DNA of 64,000 nt from Hyphomonas sp. (GCF_022844445.1 NZ_JALHLS010000007.1:124001-188000), one strand, 5' to 3'. Shown: positions 17,264 to 25,932, counted from the stretch's first letter. Notes: generated from the sequence alone by a model not told the origin. Numbers and translations are program-made.

Positions 17264-17674
17264 TCAGCGCGGGCGAAGCGCGAGGGCTTCCAGCACGCGC
17301 ACGGCCGCCTGAAGGCTTTCGACATCACCGATCTCTTCCACGAGACGGCGCGCATCCCGCTTCAGGTCATGGGCCTGCAAGCTATGCCCACGACCCGCAT
17401 CGGTGTTTCCGGCAATCTCGAACGGCTCGTAAAACCAGCTGATGGGACGGGCTAGGGCCTGCGCAATTTCAAGAAGCCGGCCGGCCGACAGGCGGCTATG
17501 TCCTGCCTCGTATTTCTGGATCTGCTGAAAGGTGACGCCCAGCAATGCGGCAAGGCCTTCCTGCGTCAGGCCCAGTTCGCGCCGCCCCTGCCGCAGCCGC
17601 TGGCCGACAAATCGGTCAGCATCGGTGGGCTTGCGCGCTTCGTGCGCGGGCGAAGTTTCGTCACGTGTAGGCAA
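17264..17674 (-). CDS. XRE-family (Cro/CI-type) DNA-binding protein
   Basis: This small transcriptional regulator of about 136 residues has a central helix-turn-helix (GLTQEGLAALLGVTFQQIQK) followed by YEAGHSRLSAGRLLEIAQAL, the standard XRE arrangement. The C-terminal helical tail has no recognisable ligand domain. No ATG exists upstream of the domain. The TTG at 17674 has GGAG six bases ahead and is chosen; a TTG at 17719 is an alternative giving 151 residues. It converges with mutS 6 bp away. Its targets are unknown. Confidence 0.82.
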   Translation of the reverse strand: MPTRDETSPAHEARKPTDADRFVGQRLRQGRRELGLTQEGLAALLGVTFQQIQKYEAGHSRLSAGRLLEIAQALARPISWFYEPFEIAGNTDAGRGHSLQAHDLKRDARRLVEEIGDVESLQAAVRVLEALALRPR

Positions 17675-17775
17675 TGCAGTCTCCGGCCCCGACAGGTTTT
17701 CCAGCGCTGGACGCTGCAAGCTGCAGGCCAGATTCGACTGCTGCGTGCATAGGCCGGGCGCGCCGGCCCGCCGGG

Positions 17776-18462
17776 TCAGGCGGTAACCTTTACCGGCGGC
17801 TCGAACTTGGTGCTCTTCAGGATCAGCTCGTCCGGCGCCGCGATCATCGCCTTGTACATCGGCTCCGGGTAGGCCTGATGCGGCTTGGCGGGGTCATAGG
17901 GCGGCTGTTTCACACGCCCGCCGTCGCCCGCGTAGGGATCGGGCGACTTGAAGGTTTCGAGTTCCGCCGGCGTAATGCCGACCTTCTCCACCACTGCCGG
18001 ATCGATCCAGGCGCGCGGATCAATCGGCACGGTCGAGCAGGCGACTTCCAGCGTCATGTTGTCCGGCCCCGCAAAATAGATCGAATGGCACATCGCATGG
18101 TCCATCGGGCCGATGACATTGATGCCCTTGGTGCGGATCCGGTCGCGGATTGCGAGCAGGTCGTCCAGCGTGTCCACCCGGAAGGCGAGGTGCTGCATCG
18201 TTCCGGGGGCGGACGGCCCCGCGCCAGTGCCGGCATGTGTCACGCCCAGCTGAATCGGAATGTCCTTTACCGCCGGAAGCTGCACGACCGAAAAGTAGGA
18301 ATGATCGTCCATGTGCAGGAAGGCATGCACGCCGCCGGGTACTCCGTGCATGTCAAACAGAGCCGACAGCTGGAAGCCCATCACGTCCGAGAAGAACGCA
18401 ATATGCTCGCGGATGTCCGCCGCCATGATGGCAATGTGATGAATGCCGTTCGCCTTGATCAT
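17776..18462 (-). CDS. VOC-superfamily (glyoxalase/extradiol dioxygenase-fold) protein
   Basis: The 228-residue protein has paired beta-alpha-beta-beta-beta modules of the vicinal oxygen chelate fold. The N-terminal module begins at GIHHIAIMAADI with the first metal-type His, and a second His lies in TMQHLAFRVDTLDDL. A C-terminal Glu is in the MTLEVACS strand. The tail beyond about residue 160 is proline-rich and of unknown role. The ATG at 18462 is preceded by an AGGGAGGAT ribosome binding site, better than the ATG 21 codons upstream. The substrate cannot be deduced. It diverges from the alpha/beta hydrolase gene, 94 bp away. Confidence 0.8.
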   Translation of the reverse strand: MIKANGIHHIAIMAADIREHIAFFSDVMGFQLSALFDMHGVPGGVHAFLHMDDHSYFSVVQLPAVKDIPIQLGVTHAGTGAGPSAPGTMQHLAFRVDTLDDLLAIRDRIRTKGINVIGPMDHAMCHSIYFAGPDNMTLEVACSTVPIDPRAWIDPAVVEKVGITPAELETFKSPDPYAGDGGRVKQPPYDPAKPHQAYPEPMYKAMIAAPDELILKSTKFEPPVKVTA

Positions 18463-18556
18463 CCCGCGATCCTCCCTTGACCCTGCGGCCACATGGACAG
18501 GGCCGTTCTGCCGCATAATGTGCACCCCACAGACAAAAGGGCAAGGAGGCTTACAG

Positions 18557-19726
18557 ATGGCTGGCGCAGGGGAAATCGTCCGGGAACCCTATCTGGTGAT
18601 CCACAAGGACCCTTCCAGCTTCAAGGATGTCTATGGCGGGGCAGGGGACAATGTCGCCGTCGAATGCATGCGCATCTATCCGGCGGGCACTGCCGCCGAG
18701 AGCGTGATCATTTTCTCTCACCCGATCGGCGGCGGCGCTTTCCTGCCGCTGGTTTCTGCTCTGGCGCGCAGTGGCCAGCACGTCATTTATGCCAACACAC
18801 GCTACCGGGGGAATGACACCGCGCTGATCATGGAGAAATGCGCCGCCGATTTCGGCGCCTGTATCGAACACGCCCGCTCCCGGCTCGGCTACAAACGGGT
18901 CATCCTCGGCGGCTGGTCCGGCGGCGGCTCGCTCTCACTGTTCTACCAGGACCAGGCGGAGAATCCGACGATCACGCACACCCCGGCCGGCGACCCTTAC
19001 GACCTGACGAAGAAATCCCTGCCGCCGGCTGACGGCATCATGCTGCTCGCCGCGCATGTCAGCCGCGCCATCACGCTGACCGAATGGATGGACCCCTCGA
19101 TCACCGACGAGACCCGCCCCTTCGAGCGCGATCCTGCGCTCAACATCTATGATCCGGCATGCCCTGCGCAGCCTCCCTATACGGAGGACTTCGTCGCCAG
19201 ATTCCGCGCCGCCCAGCTCGCCCGCAATCGCCGCATCACGGCATGGGTCAAGGACACGCTGGCAAACTTGCGCCGCAAGGGCGAGGACAATGCTGAGCGT
19301 GCATTTACCGTACACGGAACAATGTCGAGCGTTTGCTGGACTGACCCGGCGCAGGAGCCCTCCGACCGGCGCCCCTATACCTGCTATCTCGGCGAGCCGC
19401 GTATTGCCAATGACGGCCCGGTCGGCCTCGCCCGCTTCACGACGCTGCGCTCATGGCTCTCGCAATGGGGATATGACACGACCAATGCCGACGGTCTCGG
19501 CAATGCCTCGCGCATTTCCTGCCCGGTGCTGGTCATCAACAATACCGCCGATCTCGCCTGCACGCCCAGCCATGCGCGCCGCCTGTTCGATGCGGTTGCC
19601 CATGGCCGCAGGGCCTATCACGACATTCAGGGCGCGGATCACTATTATATCGAGCGCCCCGACCTGCTGCCGCAGGCGGTCAGGGTTTGCTCGGACTGGC
19701 TGGAGCAGGAAGGCCTGTCCGGTTGA
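18557..19726 (+). CDS. Alpha/beta-hydrolase fold protein
   Basis: The predicted cytoplasmic 389-residue hydrolase has an N-terminal strand-turn region SVIIFSHPIGGG, the nucleophile elbow GGWSGGGS with Ser121, and a C-terminal acid/His region (VLVINNTADLACTPSH, then GADHYYIERPD). These fit an alpha/beta-hydrolase catalytic triad. A strong AAGGAGG at 18543-18549 lies 7 bases before the ATG at 18557, which decides the start. It is divergent from the VOC gene, and the two may act on a common aromatic or fatty substrate, but nothing in the sequence proves this. Confidence 0.8.
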   Translation: MAGAGEIVREPYLVIHKDPSSFKDVYGGAGDNVAVECMRIYPAGTAAESVIIFSHPIGGGAFLPLVSALARSGQHVIYANTRYRGNDTALIMEKCAADFGACIEHARSRLGYKRVILGGWSGGGSLSLFYQDQAENPTITHTPAGDPYDLTKKSLPPADGIMLLAAHVSRAITLTEWMDPSITDETRPFERDPALNIYDPACPAQPPYTEDFVARFRAAQLARNRRITAWVKDTLANLRRKGEDNAERAFTVHGTMSSVCWTDPAQEPSDRRPYTCYLGEPRIANDGPVGLARFTTLRSWLSQWGYDTTNADGLGNASRISCPVLVINNTADLACTPSHARRLFDAVAHGRRAYHDIQGADHYYIERPDLLPQAVRVCSDWLEQEGLSG

Positions 19727-19731
19727 GCGGA

Positions 19732-20076
19732 TCAGTCCGGAAGGCGGACGATATCGTCCTCGTCGGACGGCGCCGGTGCGGGCTGCACTTCCAGCAACGC
19801 TTCTGTCGTTTCCGGCTCGTTTTCCAGCTGGATGCCAAGGTCGGGCACGTCTTCGAAGCTCGCACCCGACGATCCCGGCGCGATGATCAGGCCGCCGCCG
19901 CCCGCGCCAGGCGCTGAGCCGATGATCAGGCGCCCGGCCTGGTCATTGCTGCGTCCGACATTGAGGTTCAGCGTGCCGCGCACTTCGGCGGCCTCGGCCG
20001 CCGGCTCTGCAGCGGCTGTAGAGGCGGCGCCAAGGCTGGCGAGCGAAAGCACGAGAAGGGCAGCGACCGGTTTCAT
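19732..20076 (-). CDS. Small secreted protein of unknown function
   Basis: The 114-residue protein has a clear Sec signal peptide (MKPVAALLVLSLASLGAAS, cleavage near AAA-EP). The mature part is low in aromatic residues, Gly-rich in the middle (GAGGGGLIIAPG) and acidic at its C-terminus. No family is recognised. It begins 9 bp after gshB with the AGGAA binding site overlapping the gshB end, so it is probably cotranscribed with gshB. The function is unknown. Confidence 0.7.
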   Translation of the reverse strand: MKPVAALLVLSLASLGAASTAAAEPAAEAAEVRGTLNLNVGRSNDQAGRLIIGSAPGAGGGGLIIAPGSSGASFEDVPDLGIQLENEPETTEALLEVQPAPAPSDEDDIVRLPD

Positions 20077-20085
20077 CGAGATTCC

Positions 20086-21054
20086 TCAGGTTTGGGGCTG
20101 CAACGCACGGGCTGCGAGCTTGGTTTCAACAACGTCCCAGAATTTTGCCGGCGCATCAATGCCGGATAGCCGTTTGAGCGCCTGAAGTCCTGTCGGGGAG
20201 GTGACATTCACCTCCGTCAATCGCCCGCCGATCACGTCGATCCCGGTCAGCATCAGCCCCCGGCGCTTCAGTTCGGGGCCAATCCGCGCGCAGATATGCG
20301 TGTCGGCGGCTGACAGGACAGTCGCCTCGGCGGTGCCGCCGACCACGAGGTTCGAGCGGACCTGGCCTGCTTTCGGCTTGCGGTTGATCGCTCCCACTGG
20401 TTCGCCGTCGATGAGGATGATGCGCTTGTCGCCGTCCGCGACCGCCGGCAGAAAGGCTTGCACCATCACCGGCTCACCGGAGCGGCCGAGGAAGAGTTCC
20501 AGCAGCGAGTCGAGGTTGGAATCGGCTTCCGTCAGCCGGAACACGCCGGCCCCGCCATGCCCGTAGAGCGGCTTAACGATGATGTCATGGTGCTTGGCGC
20601 GGAACGCATCGATGACCGCCCGGTCGCGCGTGACCAGCGTTGGCGGCATGATGTCCGGGAACATCAGCGGGAAGATCTTTTCGGGACTGGAACGCACGCC
20701 GGCCGGGTCATTCAGCACCAGCGTCTGGCCGGAAACCTCTTCCAGCAGGTGACAGGCGGTGATGTATCCCATGTCGAACGGCGGGTCCTGCCGCATCAGG
20801 ATCACATCCGTGTCCTTCGCCAGGTCCAGGGTCACGCTCTCACCGAACAGGCCGGGCGTCTCGCGCACCCGCTGCACCCGGGCCGGGCGCGCGCGCGCCG
20901 TCACGCGTCCTTCGGTCCAGGCGAGGTCGCCGACGCCGTAGACGAAAATCTGGTGCCCGCGCGCCTGTGCGACCTCGGCAAGGGCGAAGGTCGTGTCCCC
21001 GTCAATATTGACCCGCTCCAGCGGGTCCATCTGGATTGCGATGCGTAGTGTCAC
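20086..21054 (-). CDS. gshB: Glutathione synthetase
   Basis: GshB joins gamma-glutamylcysteine and glycine with ATP. The 322-residue product has the N-terminal domain (RIAIQMDPLERVNIDGDTTF) and an ATP-grasp domain with the VKPLYGHGGAGVFRL nucleotide loop, IDGEPVGAINRKP and the terminal Mg-binding segment LTEVNVTSPTGL. The start is GTG at 21054, which aligns with the family N-terminus. The BON-lipoprotein gene is 38 bp upstream on the same strand and the small secreted protein follows. Confidence 0.96.
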   Translation of the reverse strand: MTLRIAIQMDPLERVNIDGDTTFALAEVAQARGHQIFVYGVGDLAWTEGRVTARARPARVQRVRETPGLFGESVTLDLAKDTDVILMRQDPPFDMGYITACHLLEEVSGQTLVLNDPAGVRSSPEKIFPLMFPDIMPPTLVTRDRAVIDAFRAKHHDIIVKPLYGHGGAGVFRLTEADSNLDSLLELFLGRSGEPVMVQAFLPAVADGDKRIILIDGEPVGAINRKPKAGQVRSNLVVGGTAEATVLSAADTHICARIGPELKRRGLMLTGIDVIGGRLTEVNVTSPTGLQALKRLSGIDAPAKFWDVVETKLAARALQPQT

Positions 21055-21067
21055 GCGGCGTGTGCCC

Positions 21068-21079
21068 CCGTAATTACGG
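21068..21079. promoter_or_regulatory. 12-bp perfect palindrome upstream of gshB
   Basis: CCGTAATTACGG is a perfect 12-base palindrome located 14 bp before the GTG of gshB and just after the stop of the BON-lipoprotein gene. It could be an operator for a dimeric regulator or part of a small mRNA hairpin. No matching copy was noticed elsewhere in the window. Confidence 0.3.
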
Positions 21080-21092
21080 AAGGCGCGCGGTG

Positions 21093-21797
21093 TCAGCGGC
21101 TTCCTGTGTCGTAGCTGGCGCCGTGCAGTTCGGTCAGCGGCTCGGTCGTATATGACGCGTCAGGGGCCGGTTGATAAGTGGGAGCCGGTGTTTGTGTGGT
21201 TACCGGCTCCACCGCGCGCCCGGCCTCATCGCGCACCCGGACATAGGAGACCACCTGGTTCACCCCGCCCACGATGCTGGCTTCCTCGGCGGCCCGGCGC
21301 AGCTCTTCGGTGTCGCGGGCGATTCCCATGAGGTAGACGACGCCGCCATAGGTCTCGATATTGAAATTGACGCTCTTGACCTTGCTGGAGCCGATCAGGC
21401 GGGCACGAACCCGGCCGGTGATGATTTCATCTGACAGGTTCGACATGAACCCGCCGGGGGCCTCGATGCGGATCTCGTTGGCCACGTCCTGCGTGCGCGA
21501 CGAACTCCAGGCGATGCCTTCGGCGTAGGTGCGGTCTTCGGGTGCGTTCACCCGGCCTGACAGCAATACCAGCCCGTTGGAGACTTCTACGTCCACTTCG
21601 CCGTACTTGGCGCCGCTTTCGTTGAGCAGCTTGGCCTTGATCTCGTTTGACGCGGTCGCATCATCGAGGGCCTCGCCCATGGTCTTTTCTTGGACCGATG
21701 TCAGCGCGGCGGCTCCTGCCGTGCCGACGACAGCGGCGGCGCAGCCCGTCAGGGGAAGCGAGGCGAGAAGGGCAGGCAGGAGGAAAACGGTACGCAT
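21093..21797 (-). CDS. BON-domain outer-membrane lipoprotein (OsmY/DolP-like)
   Basis: The 234-residue protein has a lipoprotein signal peptide (lipobox LTGC, Cys19) and two BON domains (about residues 47-115 and 122-195). The Gly-containing strands typical of BON are seen in NGLVLLSGRVNAPEDRT and YGGVVYLMGIARDTEEL. Proteins of this type bind membranes and help envelope integrity; DolP of E. coli has the same two-BON lipoprotein plan. The C-terminal tail is Pro/Thr-rich. It is probably the first gene of a small unit with gshB. Confidence 0.88.
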   Translation of the reverse strand: MRTVFLLPALLASLPLTGCAAAVVGTAGAAALTSVQEKTMGEALDDATASNEIKAKLLNESGAKYGEVDVEVSNGLVLLSGRVNAPEDRTYAEGIAWSSSRTQDVANEIRIEAPGGFMSNLSDEIITGRVRARLIGSSKVKSVNFNIETYGGVVYLMGIARDTEELRRAAEEASIVGGVNQVVSYVRVRDEAGRAVEPVTTQTPAPTYQPAPDASYTTEPLTELHGASYDTGSR

Positions 21798-21993
21798 GGA
21801 GACATATCCCGGAAGTCACGGTGGATGAAACTTCATTACCCGCAAGATAGGGCGAAACTCGGGCATCTTCCTAATGAAACCCTGTATAGCTTGTGAACAA
21901 AACGCCCCGGGTGCCCACAGCTGCGTCTTTTTTCTGGTTGCGAAAGCCTCTGCATGATAGGTTTGGCCCACAGACGCAGAAGGAGCCCTTGCC

Positions 21994-22398
21994 CTGTCAT
22001 CCGCCAAATCCCGGGTTGAGCCCCCAAAGACTGTCTCGCTTGCCGATATCAAGCGGCTGGCTGAGGCGCTCTCGAAAGTCCTCGAAGACGACAAGGCCGA
22101 GGATCTGGCCTTCATCGAACTTCAGGGCAAATCTTCCCTCGCCGACTTCATGATCATCGCATCGGGCCGTTCCGGACGGCACGTCGCTGCGCTTGCCGAA
22201 CATGTCGCCCAGGAGGCGAAACGCCTGACCGGCCGCCCGGCCAGCGTCGAAGGCATGGCTAACGCGGATTGGGTCCTGATCGATACGGGCGATGTGATCG
22301 TCCACCTGTTCCGCCCGGAAGTGCGCGAATTCTACAATCTCGAAAAAATCTGGATGTCGGACCAGTCGGCCCACCGGACTGCGCGCGCGTCCTCCTGA
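21994..22398 (+). CDS. rsfS: Ribosomal silencing factor RsfS, CTG start
   Basis: RsfS binds ribosomal protein L14 (uL14) and blocks subunit joining in starvation. The family core is clear: VLEDDKAEDLAFIELQGKSS, ADFMIIASGRSGRHV and the terminal DVIVHLFRPEVREFYNLE. The first ATG in frame (22150) lies inside the conserved core and cannot be the start. The frame is open back to 21961 and contains no ATG, GTG or TTG before the core. A CTG at 21994 has AGGAG 8 bases upstream and gives 134 residues, a normal length. rlmH follows 3 bp later, the usual pairing. Confidence 0.88.
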   Translation: MSSAKSRVEPPKTVSLADIKRLAEALSKVLEDDKAEDLAFIELQGKSSLADFMIIASGRSGRHVAALAEHVAQEAKRLTGRPASVEGMANADWVLIDTGDVIVHLFRPEVREFYNLEKIWMSDQSAHRTARASS

Positions 22399-22401
22399 AC
22401 C

Positions 22402-22866
22402 ATGCGGCTGCAGATTGTCGGGGTCGGGCGCCTGAAGGATGGCCCGGAACGCAGCCTTACGGATGACTATCTCGGCCGGGGCCTGCCGCTCGCCCGCCAA
22501 CTCGGTTTCCGCGGCCCCGAAGAACACGAAGTCGCCAGCGGCGGCAGTCTTGAAGCCGAAGGCGCCCGCCTGATTGCCCGCCTTCCGGATGGCGCCAGAT
22601 GCCTGCGTCTCGATGAATCCGGGGAAAACCTCACATCTGCCGAACTTGCCCGCCGGCTTGCCGCCTGGCGCGACGAGGGCCTGCGCGACGCCGTCTTTCT
22701 GATCGGCGGCGCCGAAGGCTTCTCCGCCGAGGTGCGCCGCAGCGTGCCTAAAACCCTTGCCTTCGGGGCGCAGACCTGGCCACACCGGCTGGTGCGAGCA
22801 ATGCTCGCCGAACAGCTCTATCGCGCCCTGACGATCCTCGCCGGCACCCCTTATCACAAGGCGTGA
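22402..22866 (+). CDS. rlmH: 23S rRNA pseudouridine-1915 N3-methyltransferase
   Basis: RlmH methylates pseudouridine 1915 in helix 69 of 23S rRNA. The 154-residue SPOUT enzyme has RLQIVGVGRLKDGPE at the N-terminus, the SAM-binding knot with VFLIGGAEGFSAEVR, and the terminal YRALTILAGTPYHKA motif, which is highly conserved. It lies 3 bp after rsfS, so both are expected on one transcript acting on ribosome maturation and dormancy. Confidence 0.96.
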   Translation: MRLQIVGVGRLKDGPERSLTDDYLGRGLPLARQLGFRGPEEHEVASGGSLEAEGARLIARLPDGARCLRLDESGENLTSAELARRLAAWRDEGLRDAVFLIGGAEGFSAEVRRSVPKTLAFGAQTWPHRLVRAMLAEQLYRALTILAGTPYHKA

Positions 22867-23091
22867 GATTTGCGTGCTCCGGGAGGAGGGGAAGGGCCCC
22901 GGCGTCAGGGGGGAGGAAAGCTGAGGCCCTGGATGTCAGCCTCGCCAGCCAGCAGGGGCGGCGCAAGCGTCATCTTAGCCTGTCTACGCACCGGCGCCGG
23001 ACTGGATCAGTCAGGGTGCAAATTCTGTCGCCGGTTGCCGCACCCGGGGCAGGGGCTTTAAGGAAGTTATTGAAGCAGGAGATGGGGATTC

Positions 23092-24396
23092 ATGCCGGGC
23101 CGGGACATGTGGCGCATTTACGGACCGGTGATCGCGATTGCCCTGGCTGGTTTTATCCTGGCGCTGTTCCTGATGGACCCTGCGCCACCGAAGACCATCC
23201 GGTTCGGCGCCGGCGCCCCGGGCGGGGCCTATCACGCCTATGCGGAGCGCTACCAGCGTCTGCTCGAGGCGCAGGGCGTCACCGTCGAACTCGTCGACAC
23301 CGCCGGCTCGATCGACAATCTTCGTCTGCTGGAGGACGACTTCATCGACGTTGCGCTGGTGCAGGGCGGCCTGACCGGTGTCAGCGAGGAAAAGCAGCTG
23401 CGCTCCCTGGGCGGCATGTTCGAGGAGCCTTTCTGGGTCTTCGTGCGCGACGGTGTCCCGGCAACCGATTTCGGCGATCTCAAGAACCGGCGTGTCTCGA
23501 TCGGTCCGGAAGGCTCTGGCACACGGGCGCTCGCCCTCACGCTTCAGTCCGCCTATGGCGAGGGCTGGGCCAGCAGCGCGCGCCTCGGCCTCTCGACCCG
23601 CGAGGCGGAGGCCGCGTTGCAGTCCGGCGAGATTGATGCCGCCGCCTTCGCCGCCTCTCCGGACGCGCCCTACATCACAGCCTTGCTGCGCACAGAAGGT
23701 TTGCGCCTGTTGCCGTTCGAACGCGCCGAGGCCATCGCCCGGCGCACCGACGGCCTCGCTTCCGTCACCCTTCTGCGCGGCATTGCGGACATCGGTGCCG
23801 ACATCCCGGAACGCGACGTTCCGCTGGTCGCGGCGGTCTCCCAGCTTGTCGTGCGCGGCGACGTACACCCGGCCATCGAGGCTATCCTGCTGGACGCCGC
23901 GCTCGCCATTCACTCGGAGAAAAGCCTGTTCTCGCAGGCAGGCCGCTTTCCCAATGCCGGGGCGACCGAGTTGCCCGTCAGCAAGCAGACGACGCGCTTC
24001 TACCGCGACGGCCCGTCCTTCCTCAGACGGTACTTTCCGTTCACTGTCGCCAATTTCCTCGACCGCGCCTGGGTCCTGGCTATTCCGTTGCTGACACTGG
24101 CCTTCCCGCTGGTGCGCGCCGCCCCGCCGATCTACCGGTGGCGCGTCCGCCGCCGCATCTATGTCTGGTACAGAGACCTGCGCGCGCTCGAAGAGGAAGG
24201 CCGCGCCACGCCGTCCGGCGAGCCGCGCACCTCTGTCATCAGCCGCCTCGAACGCCTGCAGGCCGATATCGGCAAGCTGGAAGTCCCGCTTTCCTACAAT
24301 GACGACCTCTACCGCCTTCGCAGCCATGTCGCCTTCGTGAAACAACTGCTCGATACTGCGCCGGCGTCGCCGCCTCCGGCCCCGCCCGTCATTTAG
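23092..24396 (+). CDS. TAXI-family TRAP-type solute-binding protein with C-terminal membrane anchor
   Basis: The 434-residue protein has an N-terminal transmembrane anchor or uncleaved signal (about residues 5-25), a TAXI-type binding domain (RFGAGAPGGAYHAYAERY, then the LRLLEDDFIDVALVQGG segment), a second helix near residue 325 (WVLAIPLLTLAFPLV) and a cytoplasmic helical tail rich in Arg/Glu. TAXI proteins normally feed a TRAP permease, but no dctQ/dctM-like gene is nearby. The two-anchor form suggests a membrane-tethered receptor rather than a free periplasmic binder. It converges with the LytTR gene and overlaps it by 4 bp. Confidence 0.85.
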   Translation: MPGRDMWRIYGPVIAIALAGFILALFLMDPAPPKTIRFGAGAPGGAYHAYAERYQRLLEAQGVTVELVDTAGSIDNLRLLEDDFIDVALVQGGLTGVSEEKQLRSLGGMFEEPFWVFVRDGVPATDFGDLKNRRVSIGPEGSGTRALALTLQSAYGEGWASSARLGLSTREAEAALQSGEIDAAAFAASPDAPYITALLRTEGLRLLPFERAEAIARRTDGLASVTLLRGIADIGADIPERDVPLVAAVSQLVVRGDVHPAIEAILLDAALAIHSEKSLFSQAGRFPNAGATELPVSKQTTRFYRDGPSFLRRYFPFTVANFLDRAWVLAIPLLTLAFPLVRAAPPIYRWRVRRRIYVWYRDLRALEEEGRATPSGEPRTSVISRLERLQADIGKLEVPLSYNDDLYRLRSHVAFVKQLLDTAPASPPPAPPVI

Positions 24397-25148
24397 GCCA
24401 GTCCCGCCGCCTTTGCCTCTGCCATGAACGTGCGCGAGACCGGCGCCTCCTTGCCGGACGCGAGCACGAGAAAGACCTTGCCGCCCTGGCGCTTCACGTC
24501 GCGCACCGCCGCCTTTGCCACCCACCAGGAGCGGTGCACCTGCAGCCCGCCGCCGCCCTCCAGTTCGCGCACCGCATCCGCCAGCCGCATCAGGATCAGC
24601 TCCTCGCCAAGGCTGGTGTGCACGCGCAGGTAATGATCCTCGGAAGAAACGGCATGCAGCTCGGCCTGGCGGAACTTGAGGGGCAGGCGGGCGAGGAAGG
24701 TCTCGACCGGCCCGGCCCCTTCCGGAGCATCGGCTGGCGGCTGCGCGGCGATCGACTTCTCTGCCATATAGCCCACCGCCGTCATGGCTGCGGAGATTAC
24801 CCAGACCAGGCCGAATATTCTGGGCGCGTAGCCGAGCGGCATCCTTCGGCTCATGACGAAGGTCTCGAATGCCAACAGGGCGCAGGTCACGACGATGGCC
24901 GCAGCAACCGACAGCAAGGCGAGATTGAGAGGCAAGGGCAGGGCCGGAAAAGTCCGGTCTAGCCAGCGGCCTGCCACTTCCGCAGCCAGGCTGCCAAGGA
25001 GGATCAAGGCAAACCAGTAGACGAAGATGGCCCATCCGGGAAAACCGGGGGTCGCATTGAACGGACCGATGATCGACAGGAACAGCGCGGCGCCTGCATA
25101 GACACCAACCTCCTTCAAGCGGGTTTGCCTGTCCTTGGGTGGACGCAT
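24393..25148 (-). CDS. Membrane-bound LytTR-domain transcriptional regulator
   Basis: The 251-residue protein has four predicted transmembrane helices (about residues 12-35, 42-60, 75-98 and 108-130), a short linker, and a C-terminal LytTR DNA-binding domain (about 155-250) with AVSSEDHYLRVHTSLGEEL and the QVHRSWWVAKAAV strand. There is no receiver domain, so the membrane part probably senses the signal or binds a partner. The divergent DUF2306 gene is 174 bp away, an arrangement typical of LytTR regulator and membrane-inhibitor pairs. Confidence 0.85.
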   Translation of the reverse strand: MRPPKDRQTRLKEVGVYAGAALFLSIIGPFNATPGFPGWAIFVYWFALILLGSLAAEVAGRWLDRTFPALPLPLNLALLSVAAAIVVTCALLAFETFVMSRRMPLGYAPRIFGLVWVISAAMTAVGYMAEKSIAAQPPADAPEGAGPVETFLARLPLKFRQAELHAVSSEDHYLRVHTSLGEELILMRLADAVRELEGGGGLQVHRSWWVAKAAVRDVKRQGGKVFLVLASGKEAPVSRTFMAEAKAAGLA

Positions 25149-25322
25149 GCGGAATTTGGGCCCTCATTTCGCGCTTCGTGAACGGTAATGGCGGCATTTC
25201 GCGAAGGATTCCAGCCAGATCACGTAGTCCCGGTGGCGGGCCCGGGAAGGGGCGAGGATGTTGGGCGGGCCGGACGCAAAGCCGTCCAGAAACCGGCCAC
25301 ACCACCAGAGGAGTCCAGACCG

Positions 25323-25880
25323 ATGACCGACCTTGTCGCCCCCCGCTTCGCCCCGTCCTTTTCCCTCCGGCGCCTGCACGAGCGTCATGGCAACAAGCTG
25401 CTCGTGGCCGGCGCGGCAGCGGGCTATGCCTGGTTGTCGAACGCCATCCTTGCAGGCCAAGGCGTTGGCGCCGTGCGCTGGCACGTCGACCTCTCGCCGC
25501 TGCTCGAAATCTCGCCGGTGCTCCAGGCCCACATCGCCGGGGCAGTGCTCTCGTTCGCCATCGGCACCAGTCTTCTCCTCGGAGTGAAGGGCCGTTCGGT
25601 TCACCGCGTCCTCGGCTACACATGGATCGTCACGATGGGCGTCACGGCGATCAGTTCGCTCTTCCTCTCCGGCCTCAACGGCGACACCTACAGCTTTATC
25701 CATCTCCTTTCCGGCTGGACGATCATCCTCCTGCCGATGGGCCTCGCGGCGGCCCGCCGCCGCAACATCGCGCAGCATCGCAGGACGATGACCGGCCTCT
25801 TCATGGGCGGCATGCTGATTGCCGGTCTCTTCACCTTCCTGCCGGGCCGGCTGATGTGGAGCCTCTTCTTCACCGCCTGA
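25323..25880 (+). CDS. DUF2306-like integral membrane protein
   Basis: The 185-residue protein has four or more hydrophobic helices, including QAHIAGAVLSFAIGTSLLLG, FIHLLSGWTIILLPMGLAAA and a terminal MGGMLIAGLFTFLPGRL segment. His residues near helix ends (HIAG, HRVLG, FIHLL, QHRRTMTG) fit the DUF2306 pattern. The start at 25323 has GAGGAG about 8 bases ahead; the longer in-frame ORF upstream lacks family similarity. The divergent LytTR regulator may control it. The biochemical role is unknown. Confidence 0.72.
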   Translation: MTDLVAPRFAPSFSLRRLHERHGNKLLVAGAAAGYAWLSNAILAGQGVGAVRWHVDLSPLLEISPVLQAHIAGAVLSFAIGTSLLLGVKGRSVHRVLGYTWIVTMGVTAISSLFLSGLNGDTYSFIHLLSGWTIILLPMGLAAARRRNIAQHRRTMTGLFMGGMLIAGLFTFLPGRLMWSLFFTA

Positions 25881-25932
25881 TCGCGCCCGGTTTCCATCGA
25901 CGCCTTACAGCTGTCGCATAACCCGGCTAGAA

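Noticed and set aside
22863..23636. 257-codon plus-strand ORF after rlmH
   Set aside because: Its second half overlaps the TAXI gene out of frame, and the Arg/Gly-rich translation has no domain features.
23011..25623. Very long minus-strand ORF (870 codons) across the TAXI, LytTR and DUF2306 genes
   Set aside because: It is antisense to two recognised genes and covers the LytTR gene in another frame; the translation is Arg/Gly-rich low-complexity sequence with no domain. Such frames are a by-product of high GC.
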